Origin: Cryphonectria parasitica EP155
Taxonomy: Eukaryota > Ascomycota > Sordariomycetes > Diaporthales > Cryphonectriaceae
Direction: 5' to 3'
Length of the DNA: 64,000 nucleotides
Assembly: GCF_011745365.1 (NCBI RefSeq)
Contig: NW_024468916.1
Span: 2,959,630 to 3,023,629 of the forward strand
Positions 35,289 through 46,437 of this stretch are shown in pieces. The number at the start of each line of letters is the position of its first letter. The stretch's first letter is position 1. The position numbers and the translations under genes were made by a program. Under the pieces are notes generated by a model, which was not told where the DNA came from, did no database searches, and saw nothing but the letters and a program-made list of their open reading frames with translations.

Positions 35289-37600
35289 CTACTTGAACGT
35301 CTTCTCGATGTCCGTCTTGTACTTCTCCCTGCACGCACGACGGTTCACCTTCTGGGTAGCCGTGACCAGGCCCTGCAATCATCGTCAGTATAAATGTAAA
35401 TCCCCCTTGTTTTTGCCGCTCATAGTCCGCCAATCGAGAAAGTAAAACTCACGTTCTGCGGGGTCCACTCCTCATCCGTCAGGACAACACCCGTCACCAG
35501 CTCCAGGTCGCTGAGACCAGCTGCTTTCCCCTGCGCCAACAGGTCTTTGAGCACAGCATCGGTAACACTCTTGTCCTTGAGCATGCCGTGCTCGTCGGGA
35601 TGGACACCAGCGGCCCTCGCAATATCCTTAACAGCGGGCTCGTTGACAAAGATGACAGCGATGGGCCGCGGGTGTTCGCTGTCGCCGTGTACCATGATGT
35701 TCTGCACAGCCTTGGAGCTGCGATAGACAGACTCCAGCTTCTCGAGCGCGATGTACTCTCCACCCTGTAACTTGACGAGGTTCTTGACGCGGTCGATCAC
35801 CTTGAGGTGGCCGAACTTGTCAAACTCACCGATATCTCCCGTCTTGAACCAGCCGTCTGGAGTGATGGCCTTCTCGGTCTCCTCCGGATTCATGTAGTAC
35901 TCCTTGAGGACTGGGCCGCCACGGAACCAGATTTCTCCCTGTGGTGGGGTCGTGTTCGCCCAGTAGTCCAGCTCGGGGATGCTGACCAGCTTGCACTGGA
36001 TGGAGGGCGATATAGGACCGCATGAACCGTCGAGGGTGAACTCCTGGGGTGACATCACGGCACCGTTGCCACCAGTCTCGGTGAGACCGTAGCCCTGAAT
36101 CATGGGCGCCAGCAACATCGACATGAAATGAGCAGTTTCTTTGGAAATGCCGCTGGCGCCGTTGACGATAAACCGCAGGTTGCCGCCCGTGAGCTTTCGA
36201 ACCTGGCCAAACACGAGCGAATCGAAGATTGTCTGCCCAGGTAGGTTATTCTTAACCAGAAAACTCTTGGCGTTGACGGCACCCCAGAACATGGCACGGA
36301 CAACAGGCGAGGATCCGTTCACACGACTTATGACACCCTTCTTGATGGTCTCCCAGATCTGTGGCACGCCTACAAGGAGAGACGGCCCGAAGGCGCGCAT
36401 GTCCCCAGCACAATTCTTCACATTCACGTCGGACAGGGTGCGCGTACTGCCGTAACCCATAGTCGCGCCGAAGAAAAGGACCAGGTTCTCGATAGCCATC
36501 TCAAGGATGTGTGCAAGCGGCAGGTAGGCCAGGACCATCTCGTTGGTACTAACACTGTTCCGTAGAATACCCACGAAGCCGGCCACCGCCGCAACAAAGT
36601 TTGCATGGGTCATCGATACACCCTTGGGAGGACCAGTCGAGCCGGATGTGTACATGATGCAGTAAGTATCTTCAGGTGACGGTTCAAAAGGAGGGACTGG
36701 GTTGGACTCGCCAAGGGAAGCCAGCTCGGACGCGCTCAGGACGGTTAGGTTCGGGTGGGCTGCTTTGAAGGAGTCGATTTCGGACTGTTTTATGGGCTGT
36801 ATGACGGACTTGTCGTTGTAAATCACGATCTTGATGGAGTCTGCCTTGTCCAGCGCACCCGAGGCCGTCTTAAACAGGTGGGGGTCGGTGAACATGGCCT
36901 TGGGCTTGCTCTGGACCATTGTATGCTCCACGCCGGCCACACCCAGCGTATCGTATGCAGTGACAATGGTGAAGGTCTGGGAAGAACAGGCATGTGCAAT
37001 CGCCAGCCAGTTCGCACTGGTCGAAGCGAACATATGCACCTTGTCACCCTTCTCCACGCCCAGCTTGCGCAGCCCGGAGGCCAGGTTAAGCAGGTACGTC
37101 TCATACTCGGCATATGTAATGTATGAATAGTCGGACAGCTCAAAGTATTGCCATTTCTTGTCGACCATCTCTTTCTTGCCGTCGATGATCTTGGGCACCT
37201 TCTTAATCTCTTCGTGGAGCTGAATCAGCTCACGGGTGCCGATACAGCGCTCATTGGCGTACTTCTCGGCAGAACGCTTGACAAGACGAAAGACAGTATC
37301 GACTTCTGGGTCGGGGCGCGTGACGAGGCCATCTTTAGCAAGGGGGTGTATGCGCGGCTTGGTCTCTCCTTCGACTTCGGGTGCGCCGGGAAGCTCAATA
37401 GTGAACGGGGGCTTGGAGATCATGTAGAGCGGCCCGATGCCATGTCGCCAGGTTTCCGGAACAGACATCTCAGAGGTTTGTCTGGAGGGAGAGGAGAAGG
37501 GGATGTCGAAGATTTGTACAGCGAAGAAGGATACGATCGCTGGGAGCAAGACGATTGCGAGCAGTAACGGGGAAAGACGGCCTGGGGGACCCAATGGCAT
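35289..37600 (-). CDS. Long-chain fatty acyl-CoA synthetase
   Basis: Two coding exons on the minus strand, 37600-35453 and 35372-35289, give 743 residues. The last exon adds GLVTATQKVNRRACREKYK, the usual C-terminal Lys-containing end of this family. Residues about 9-31 form one hydrophobic helix, so the enzyme is likely membrane-anchored (ER, lipid droplet or peroxisome). AMP-binding motif YTSGSTGPPKG at 317-327; further motifs GYGLTETGG and, in the FACS signature, GWFKTGDIGEFDKFG followed by VIDRVKNLVKLQGGE. It activates long-chain fatty acids to acyl-CoA with ATP. Length and motif order match yeast Faa1-type enzymes. The frame extends upstream without an ATG; the sequence just 5' looks like a 5'-UTR intron acceptor. 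Confidence 0.94.
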
Positions 37601-37612
37601 TAACAGCCGGAT

Positions 37613-37738
37613 CTGCAACAATCATCAGTCTGTGTCTCTCTATATCGCTCTCACACACCTCTCCCTCGCTCTCTGCCCCTGCACGTGTGCACATGTGGGT
37701 GTCTGGCACTGGACAGATCAGCTTGGGCTCTTGCGTAC
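37613..37738 (-). other. Probable 5'-UTR intron of acyl-CoA synthetase
   Basis: On the minus strand, AAAG/GTACGC at 37738 and a branch-like CTGAT upstream of TTGCAG at 37613 define a 126-nt intron ending 12 bases before the start ATG at 37600. Consistent with fungal leader introns; not proven. Confidence 0.5.
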
Positions 37739-39252
37739 CTTTGTCCTCTCGGTTGTCCCTGTCCAAGCCTTTCCAAGCTGTCAACCGCCAAGTGTAAACA
37801 GCGTAAGAGAGACGATCTGCTTGGAGCTGCCCAGACCAGATCAGCTAGAGCTCAAATATAACAACAGTTAGGGGGGCCAAAGAGAAGCACTGACAATAAA
37901 TACAAGAGAAGGATGGAGGATGCTGCCGAGCAAAATGTTGAGGACTTAAAAGTTGCGCAGGCAGGCAGACTGACTTGACTACTTTAGGATCTGAGTCCCA
38001 ACAGCTCAACAGAACGTTTTGGGGGTCTAAGCCTCCTAGATGAGGTCAGCTCTGGCACTGAAATGATCTGGTGGTGGTGTTGGGGTGTTGGAGCTGGAGC
38101 TGGAGCTAGAAGCTGAGTGACGTGAGTATCGAGACAAGCACTGACATAAGAAGGGCGGCAACGCCTGCAGGGGTTGGGCCCGATGAGGGCTAGTGGACGT
38201 TTGTAGGGGACCTGGGAAGCACTAGCTCTATCAACAGGGTGTTGCTGCTGTAGCGTGTCAACTGCAACCCTATAACGGCTGCAGGGCACAGGCCACCCTG
38301 AGGCTCTACGGTATTGATAGGTAATGTTTCATTGAAGCTCTGGAAGCTTGTGACAGTGGAGCTGTTTCCACCTAGAAACCTCGGGACACAACAACAATCT
38401 CTTCACAGGTGAAGGACAGAATAAAGCTCACACCAAGACAAGAAAAGCACGAGCACATAACCCAGAACTCGTCTTTCTTAACCCCCGGCCCAGCACTTTG
38501 CCTGATGATGGCAATGCTTCATTGATCTCAGACCTCTCTAGCCTCGGTGATTACCTTCTCTGCTGACAAGCCGAGGTTTCCCTCCGTCCCTCTTTTGCGT
38601 ATATCTGACAAGACATGCACCTTCCTTCAAAGCCACGATGAGGGAACAAAGATGGAGGATGGATGGCTTATGGACCCCAACCCCCACCACCCACGTTCAA
38701 ATTTTATCCTTGGCCTGGTTGATCGTCGCTGTCAAGAAGCAAGACATTGCCGATCCATCTAATCCCTGCGCATACCTATGATCTTCTCAACTTGACTCAT
38801 CATGACCTCCAAAATTTACCATCAGTCACAGGCCATACAAAGTGATGGCAATAAAAACAAGCTGTCCAGAGGGCTTGACCTGAGACAAGGTTCTCTGGAT
38901 ACCTCTTGAGGCCGAGCAAGCCATATAGAACAGCTCATCCTCACAGCTACTTCAAGTGAGATAGATGGCAAGGAGAAGTTGTTTGGGTAAGTCTTGGTAG
39001 TCGAGACTGAGTCCCATATACACAATACATGATTTCCGCCAAGTATTCTGTCTGTTTCTCTCTTTTATCCAACCCCCTCCTTTGTTTCTTTTCTCTTGCC
39101 CCTTATTTTTCAACAAAGAGGCTGGGGAGGTTGCCCTCGTGGTATCATGCTGATATTAATTACATCTCAGTATACGTGCGGATAGCTTGTCGCCTATGTA
39201 CACGAAGCCTTCTTTTTGTTTAAAAACGATCCTCTCATCTCTACACCTGCTT
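37739..39252. other. Intergenic 1.5 kb
   Basis: Promoter/leader of the acyl-CoA synthetase and 3' region of the beta-propeller gene, both on the minus strand. No supported coding frame. Confidence 0.55.
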
Positions 39253-40375
39253 CTAGAAGTTGATATCGACGTAGGAGATCGTCCCGGCCACCGTCACAGT
39301 TCCGTTGATAGGCAGTCCCAGTGCTGTCAAGGGTATTAGTATCAATGCATACACGTCTGGGGGAAGAAGAATATAACCACTCACCACCACTGGTAGACAG
39401 GTACAGGCGGTTGCTGTCGTTCGAGGTTCTTCCGAACTTGGGCGACGACACGCCAGCCAGGATGGTTGAGATGTTGTTACCGGCGATGGGCACGGCAGTG
39501 ACCTCGGTCCCGCTCGTCGCACCATATGCCAGACTGAGCGTATCCTGCTGGTTCTGGGCGACAAAGACAGTGCCGTCGCTGCGGAACTGGAAGTCATCTG
39601 CCTTGGCCAGGTTGTCGACCACGATCTCGGATTCGCCGGTGGGCAGGCCATCGCTGCCGACGGCGATGCGAGCCAGGAAGCCGCGCGCCGTGTTGGTCCA
39701 GTAGAGGTAGCCGTCGAAAACCTTGAGCCCGTTGGAGCCCAGGTTGGTGGAGGCCGCCGAACCGTCCACAGAGAACTTCATCAGGGTGTCGTTGACGGCC
39801 ACCTGGTAGTCTCCCGTGGTCGTGTCGATCAGATACACGACACCGCTGTACACATCGCCGACATAGATGTGCTCGTCATCCAGCGTGGCCATGCCGTTCA
39901 GGAAATCCGCCTCCGGAATGTCTGTCAGGTGCGTCACCGTGGCGTTCTCCTCGACCGTGACGCCGTCCTCTGCCAGCGCAAAGGTGCTCATGTTCACCTC
40001 GAAGATGCTGTTCACCCCGCTCGTCTTGACGAAATCGTCCTGGTCGAAGAAGGCTGACAGGATCACATAAAAGACGTCGGTCGTCGTCTCGGCGATGCCC
40101 AGCGCGCCGTACCACTCAGTACCGTCCCAGGTGGCGACGGTGGTGGGGGTGCCGGTGAGGTGGTTGACCTGGTACAGGACGGGCGAGGGGGCCAGCTGTG
40201 TGGTGAGGATCTCGCCATTGCTGCGGATGGCGAGGTTCTCGAGCCACGTTGGATAGGAGAAGGTGTGCAGGGCCGTCACGTTGAGAGGAAACTGGTTGCA
40301 GTTGGCCGCAGCGGGTCCAGTAGCCAGGAGGGCGGTGAGGGGGAGGAGGACGAAGGAGCGCAGACGGGAAGTCAT
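39253..40375 (-). CDS. Secreted six-bladed beta-propeller (SMP-30/TolB-like)
   Basis: Two exons on the minus strand, 40375-39385 and 39323-39253, give 353 residues; the 61-nt intron has GTGAGT and CAG ends. A signal peptide is clear: MTSRLRSFVLLPLTALLATG then PAAA/NC. The mature protein repeats propeller-blade patterns (ENLAIRSNGEILTTQ, NGMATLDDEHIYVGDVYSGV, GSNGLKVFDGYLYWTNTARG, DDFQFRSDGTVFVAQN), with several N-glycosylation sequons. This matches fungal extracellular SMP-30/gluconolactonase-like proteins of unknown substrate. The protein ends in VAGTISYVDINF. The start at 40375 is preferred because the signal peptide begins there; the frame is open further upstream, but that sequence is low-complexity leader. 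Confidence 0.85.
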
Positions 40376-42562
40376 CTTGAGGATGGGTGTCCTGGGTGCA
40401 GCAACGAAAGCGAGTCTTTCTCTTTCTCTCTCTCTCTCTCCCAACCTTCTCTTTCCTTCTCTGTGAGAGTCTGGTGCCGAGGCGAGAGACGGCAGGTGGT
40501 GTTTGATCAGCGAAACACACAAGACACAAACACACCAACCACGATGCACCGGGTAAAAGTGATAAATTAGTTGATGGTGTAGGTTGTGTGATGATTTGAT
40601 GGACTTTGCATATGCTGCAGTGTTGCGTTCCCAAGTCACGTCAAGAACAGGCTTGGCACACACACACAGATGAGTGAGGGGGAGGACGGGGAGAAAAGAA
40701 TGATTAAAAAGGGAAGGAATAAAAATGAGCGGATAAAGAATGAAGAGACCAAGAGGCAAAAAGTGAGAGTGCAATTCGTTGGTATTATCTCAATTGGAAC
40801 CACAAGCAAGCTGGCGTGCTCAACGGTGCCTTGTACTCGCCCCTAGCCCAGAAACTCAGGGGGTTAGGTAGCATCTGGTCTATTAATGGGCAACTATCGA
40901 CATCAATTCTCGATAGTGAGCTAGATCTCCGCTGGGAATATTAAATGATGCTTAGAAACAGGACATTACTCCTGAGCTATTGGAGATAATATTGCCTGGC
41001 GGGGGTGGTTGACGCGGTCGTTGGCACCGGGGCGGGGAAGAGAAGAGGGGGGGGGCGGGCGTCGGCCAGACTCTTCGCAGGACTCTCATCTCAAAACCCT
41101 CAATCTCATTCTCTCTCTCTCTTCCCAGGGTGATGGAATAAGTTCCGGCCTGGGGCTACCGAGGCACACTACAATTCTATACGACATACTATCATGCTAT
41201 GGTACGTGGACAGTAATACCGCATAACGGCCGCCACCGCCGTTGGGCACCTCGAAGCGAGCTACGGTTAGGTCGGATGCTTCTTTTTCTCTCCCTTCTTT
41301 CCTTCCAAACTCCACAATACAGAGACCCTCTTCTGCTGCTATCACCACTTTACTAACCAGAAATCGAGACATGATCTCTGCTATTACCATAGTAGCACTA
41401 ATGATGTGCTCATGTTGGTGAGGACGAGGAGAGAGCCATGTCCACTATTGGAACAAGGTGGGTATACATCCATGCAGGTCCTCGGTCCTTAGCTCATTAG
41501 ATGGCCATCAGTTCAGTTCCTCCCCATTTTTCCTCCAAGCTCCTTGTCTCGAGAGGAGAGGCTAACAGCCATAATCCTAGCCCTAGAACCATGCGATGTT
41601 ACGACGAATGGCCGGCAAAGGAAGATACATCCGGCGTCCTATTTCGGTTCCAAGGGTGGTCTTCATCTTCTCTCCGTTCTTTCTTTTTTCGACCTTACTA
41701 GATTCAACCATGAGTTCCGAAGACAAGCAGACAAGGACGGGTTTGGTATTCAAGTTTTTAAGTTTCATTCAACTCGCAGGTCTCGCTCTCGTCAACTACA
41801 TTCGCCTCAAACGCCGATGCTAAAATACAAGCGAAAATAATCACCAGTCCCCCGCCCCCCACCTCCTCTGCTTTTTTTTGAAGACAGGTAAAACGTCCGT
41901 CAATAACAAGTAACGAAAAGAAAGAAAAAAAACCCACCCAAAGACAAAGGTTGAAGACGCGTCTGCTGAACCCCAGCATCGCCAATGATAATCTTGCTGC
42001 CCCTGCAGGTACACCTGCATGCAGCTGATCTGCCCCGCCTTTATCTTTTTTCTCTATTTTATCGCATCCATCTCCGAGCCGAAGGGGGCCTAACTCGCAC
42101 CGCAGCGGACCGATGAGAGGCGGAGAAAACTGCCAGCTTCTGTTCCCCTTCCTCCATCCCACCACCCTTTTGAGCACCGCCTCTTTGGTACACTATGCAT
42201 GCAAGGTCTCCTCATGTCCATGCAACTCTCTTTCCGGTCCCAACCCCCGGGATCGTGACCAGATCGCCCATGATCGATCCGTTATAAGCTTGAATCCGCT
42301 GCTGCTATGTATCATTAGTATTATCTCGCCAAAGGGGGCGCAGCATTCGTCTCGTCCTCCTCTTTTTCTTCTCGCCCTGGCCTAGACCCAACCCCAACAT
42401 ACGCTGGCTTGACTGGTTTTTTGGTAGCGAAAGAGGGGAAAGGGGCAGATGGGATCGGACGTAGTACTGTAGATGGGAGTATCCGCCTCGCTAAGCCCCT
42501 GCAAGACCTCCTTTCCCCTGGCCATCTTTCTTTCGTCTGTTCTTCTTTTTTTTTTTTTCATC
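40376..42562. other. Intergenic 2.2 kb
   Basis: Promoter of the propeller gene and 3' region of the rhodopsin-like gene. A 37-codon plus-strand frame at about 41710-41823 encodes a peptide with one hydrophobic helix and a basic end; it is too short to call. Otherwise C/T-rich sequence without motifs. Confidence 0.5.
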
Positions 42563-44353
42563 TCATGATTTGTCCCGGCTCCATGCCGAGACGGGTGAAT
42601 GTGCCAGTTCCCTGTCGCTTACAAGCGACGGTTCACTTCCGGATCGTCCCTGAGGGTGGTGATGATGGTGGGCCTCTTCAGCTAGGGACAGGCCGACCTC
42701 AGCACCACCAGCAGCATTGCCAACACCACCACCAGTACGGCTCTCCTTCTCTTCCCAGCCGTCCTCCTTGGCCTCGCTTGTGACCATGTACTCCTGCTTA
42801 ACCACGATGCCCCGGGCCTGCCGTCTCATCTCGGGCCAGCTCTGCGAGTGCCGCTGTTGCTGCAGGACCAGCGCGATATCCTCGTCGCTACTGGCTGCGT
42901 CGAGTGCCGTCGAGCCAGGGTAGCGGGGCACCGTGCCGGCCTTGACACTCGTGCGCACCTTGCTGCCCAGCTTGCTGAAGCCGGACGAGTCTGTCTGCAC
43001 TGCGTAGCGCGGCAGGTCGTACGAGTGCGGGTCGTTCGTACCCCTAGTGGAAGGAAATGTGTGTCTGAATAGGGGCCTGATGAAAGGCGCCGAGGCTGCC
43101 ATCGCAACAAGTGTACCTTCGACGACGATCCATGTAAACATCGGCACCGTGTTGTAGCTGTAATCTCCCGTGTTGGAGAGAGCGTTCAGATAGACGCATT
43201 TCATGATAAGACCAACGAGAGCCCTATATTGTTTAAAGCAAAGATTAGTCAATGTCGTAGTCTAGAAAGAGAGAGAAAGCAAGAGGACCACTCAAAGAAC
43301 CATTACCCAGGCCAAGGAGCCAAGCGTGTGGGGAGGAGAGGCCAAGGCCCCAAGCAAAAGACAAGACTTACAGCGCTGACATGCCAAGCAAGATGGCCAC
43401 GCCGATCTTCAACCTTGTTGCCATGTGGAGGTTCCACACCATAGCTGCTGGCAAGATGGAGAGGAAAAGATCACAGGCCCCATTGAATGATGTATGTGCC
43501 CAACCGAGATACTATTCATAGAAGAGAATGGTGGTTAGATCAACCAGATATCAAAGCTTTTCCCACTTTCCTCTCACCCCAGGAGAAAAAAGGAGCAAAA
43601 CAGGCAATGATAGACATAGACGAGGGTAAGGGGAGGAGGGGGAAAACTCACGGTCTGCACGTACGAGGGCCAGCACTGTGCATCAGACAGAGTAAAAATG
43701 TAGAGAGCCCTGGGGTCATTGCACTGGGCATAAATCGCGATAACCGTTCCCAAGTTGGTGATGATTTGCGCGACAAACATGACCCACAACGTCCACCGGA
43801 CCCAGCGCTGGCTTCCAAACAGGACCAGCATGAAGACGATAAAGCTCATGCGGCCAAAGGTGCTGCCCATGATGCCAAAGGACTGTCCGACAATATTGAA
43901 CTTGATCTGCGTCTCGAGTTTCTGCAGGTCTGTGATGCAGGCCTGGTGCCGGCCCCAGCCATAGTGGTACTGTACGGAGATTAGGGCTGCGAAGGTCGTG
44001 ATGATGATGACGGACACGAGCATGAGCCAGTCGCTGAGGCCGAACTGCTTCGTGATCCGGAGCTGCGTGTACGAACGGGTTGCGACCGTCACAATTGCGA
44101 GGGTTACCATAACCCATATTACTGAGAGACCCGTTCCTCCTGGAGGAGGGCGGGGGCGAAAGGATTGCGTTTCGTTAGTAATGCATGAATGACAGACAAG
44201 TGCGGAAAACAAAGGATTCTGGGTGGGTAGGATGTGTATGTGTCTTGTTTGTACGTGGCATTTTAGAAGTTATTTGTGCTCACCTATGTTGATCTCGCAG
44301 TCCACCGCCTCTGCCCTGTCCGTCACGGCCTCGGTCATCCAGGATTGAGACAT
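42563..44353 (-). CDS. Fungal rhodopsin-like seven-helix membrane protein
   Basis: Four exons on the minus strand (44353-44284, 44139-43652, 43511-43372, 43223-42563) encode 452 residues, with all junctions in frame. The start MSQSWMTEAV is followed by the extracellular N-terminus with CEINIGG, then seven hydrophobic segments: VIWVMVTLAIVTVATRSY, WLMLVSVIIITTFAALI, GRMSFIVFMLVLF, LWVMFVAQIITNLGTVIAI, ACDLFLSILPAAMVW, VAILLGMSALALVGLI and FTWIVVEGTLVAMAAS. Markers of the fungal integral-membrane rhodopsin-domain family are CNDPRALY, CWPSYVQT and NGACDLFLSILP. The 180-residue C-terminal tail is hydrophilic, with a His run and Ser/Glu-rich stretches, suggesting regulation by phosphorylation. No CFEM domain is present, so it is not a classical CFEM-type PTH11 receptor. 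A sensor role at the plasma membrane is inferred. Confidence 0.88.
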
Positions 44354-46068
44354 GTTGGGAGCTCAAATTGGATGCCTTGTATGTCTTGTCTTGTCTGGTT
44401 GGTTGGTTGGTTGTCTCCCCGTCGAAGACGACGAGACGAACAAAACGGTGAAAAGAACAATAATATTATTACTACACTCGAAAATAGGGCGAGTTGGACA
44501 TTATCAAAATATCTAGAACTGTTCAAGAGAGTGAACAAGAAGAGGAGGGGGATCCACCAATAAATCAACAATGTGCCAAGATGACAGACACACACACACA
44601 CACCAAGGTGGAACTCCTTCTCCTCGTGCTTCATTCTTCTCCTCCCCGTTGTCTAAACTGGGACCCTGTACCGGACCCTCGCTCTTCTTAGCTAAGAGAC
44701 GATTACGGATGCAGCCGAGAGGGGAAGACAAATAGTTGGTACGGTACGCGAGTACGCCACGCCTTTCTTGTTCCTGAAGCATCTCGGCCGCCAAGGGCAT
44801 AACCCCGTCCTCCAACCAGGGAATATCATGCCACACAATTTCAGTCCCACCCTGGACGGCCGAGAACCCAAGGGGCTGGTTCATAAGAAAAGGGCATGGC
44901 CACACACCCCAACTCTCTAGGCGGTCGTCCCGTTGCCTCTTCTGGGGTCTAGTCCTAGGTCGGTCCCGGAAGAACGTGGGTTGGGACACTTTACTCGGTT
45001 AAAGACCCGTGGAATCGCTTGACTTAGCATCTTCTACTAGCTTCTGGCCCGTCTCTCCCTTCTTTTTCTTCTCCCTTTTTTTTTCTTCTCTTTCCATTCT
45101 CTCTCTGTTGCTCTCTCCCCTATTGCGCTGGCCGAAACATGCCGAGGTCTAGGCCCAAATACCCCAGTGCCCTCCCTGTTTCCAGTATGATACAGGCCGT
45201 CAAATCTTAAGTATGCCATTAATAAGTGGCGAAGCCCTCAATATGTCCCTCCAGCTTGGTCTGCGCCCGTACTTGTGAGCATGCATGGATGGGAGGGAAC
45301 AACACGTGAGATAGGCCAACATCGGAGATTGTTCCTGGGTGTCTGTCCGGAATTGTTCTACTGTATGACTATGGGGCAGAAGGATATATGGGGCAACGGC
45401 CGAGGAAATGGTTCATGCTAGTACTATTGCAAATACGTACTGGACTTTTATGGCATGACTCGCCCCGCAGGAGGGAAGAAAGATGGAAGAATGACGAAGA
45501 AAAATGAGGGCCCCTATCTACATACGTTTGTTAGTGTTCCGGATCCTCGGCCGCGCGGCATCTATACCAAGTTCGTGAAGTTGATCAACCGCGGCGGTCC
45601 ATCTAGCAGGTGGAAAATTCTCCTAGGGAGGGATTGTGCAGCAGGAGAAAAAGAAAAGCCATGCCTGTTGATGGTCACCTCCTCTTTTCGAATACGATGC
45701 ATGCACTCTACTCAGGCACTACTACTCTGGTACGGCAAGTGCCGTCAGTATACTCAAAACTGCTATCTGGATCTCGCTGGCGTATCAGCTTGCAGACACA
45801 CCCCTTGGTCCAGGGGTTCCCCCAAGCCACACGCCCCACAGCGGATATCTGTCAACGCCCGCGACATCCGTGGGTGAGGGGAGAGGAGACTCGACACACA
45901 ATCAGTAGCACGGAGAGGGGTTGGGCGCCCTCAGGTTGTGTTTCACGAGCAGCTTTAGATAACGGGAGGGACGCAAATAGGCTTTATGTGATTGCAACAC
46001 TACTGTAGCAATATACTTATGCAGCCAGGGCGGGATGAGGGCATCAAACAGTCAAAAGTGGTCGCCCG

Positions 46069-46437
46069 CTACTGCAAGTTACCAATTTTTTGAGCACAGA
46101 CAAGAGTCCGCTGACCCTGGCACCTTTTGTCTTTCTGAGATGTGACAGAAGTGAACGCCTCAAGGTCCATATCAAAGATTGGGTGGGTCTCGAGTAATTC
46201 CCAGCCTCGGATGGTAGACACCGGCTGGAGGGTAGTACAAAAATTGACCCAAACATTGTGCTTCTCCGGGACCCAAGTGTCGATACTCCAATTCCACGCA
46301 TCAAGCTTGTTTTTCCTGCCTGAATTGGAACGTCGGTCTAGGTTTGTGGCTTTCCAAGGGAATCCTCTCGCCAAGAAGTTCAGGGCCTGCATAGACGAAC
46401 GATCAACGTTATATGGGACCTGGCATGTCCAACTCAT
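46069..46437 (-). CDS. Possible small hypothetical protein or gene fragment
   Basis: ATG-initiated frame of 122 codons, Trp-rich in the middle (DAWNWSIDTWVPEKHNVW, IRGWELLETHPIFDMD), which looks protein-like. Just 5' on the minus strand lie a clean GTAAGT donor, an ACTAAAC branch-like motif and CAG/CTAG acceptors, so this may be the last exon of a longer gene. I cannot assemble convincing upstream exons because the flanking frames contain stops. The plus strand of the same stretch is also open. No family recognised. Confidence 0.3.
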   Translation of the reverse strand: MSWTCQVPYNVDRSSMQALNFLARGFPWKATNLDRRSNSGRKNKLDAWNWSIDTWVPEKHNVWVNFCTTLQPVSTIRGWELLETHPIFDMDLEAFTSVTSQKDKRCQGQRTLVCAQKIGNLQ

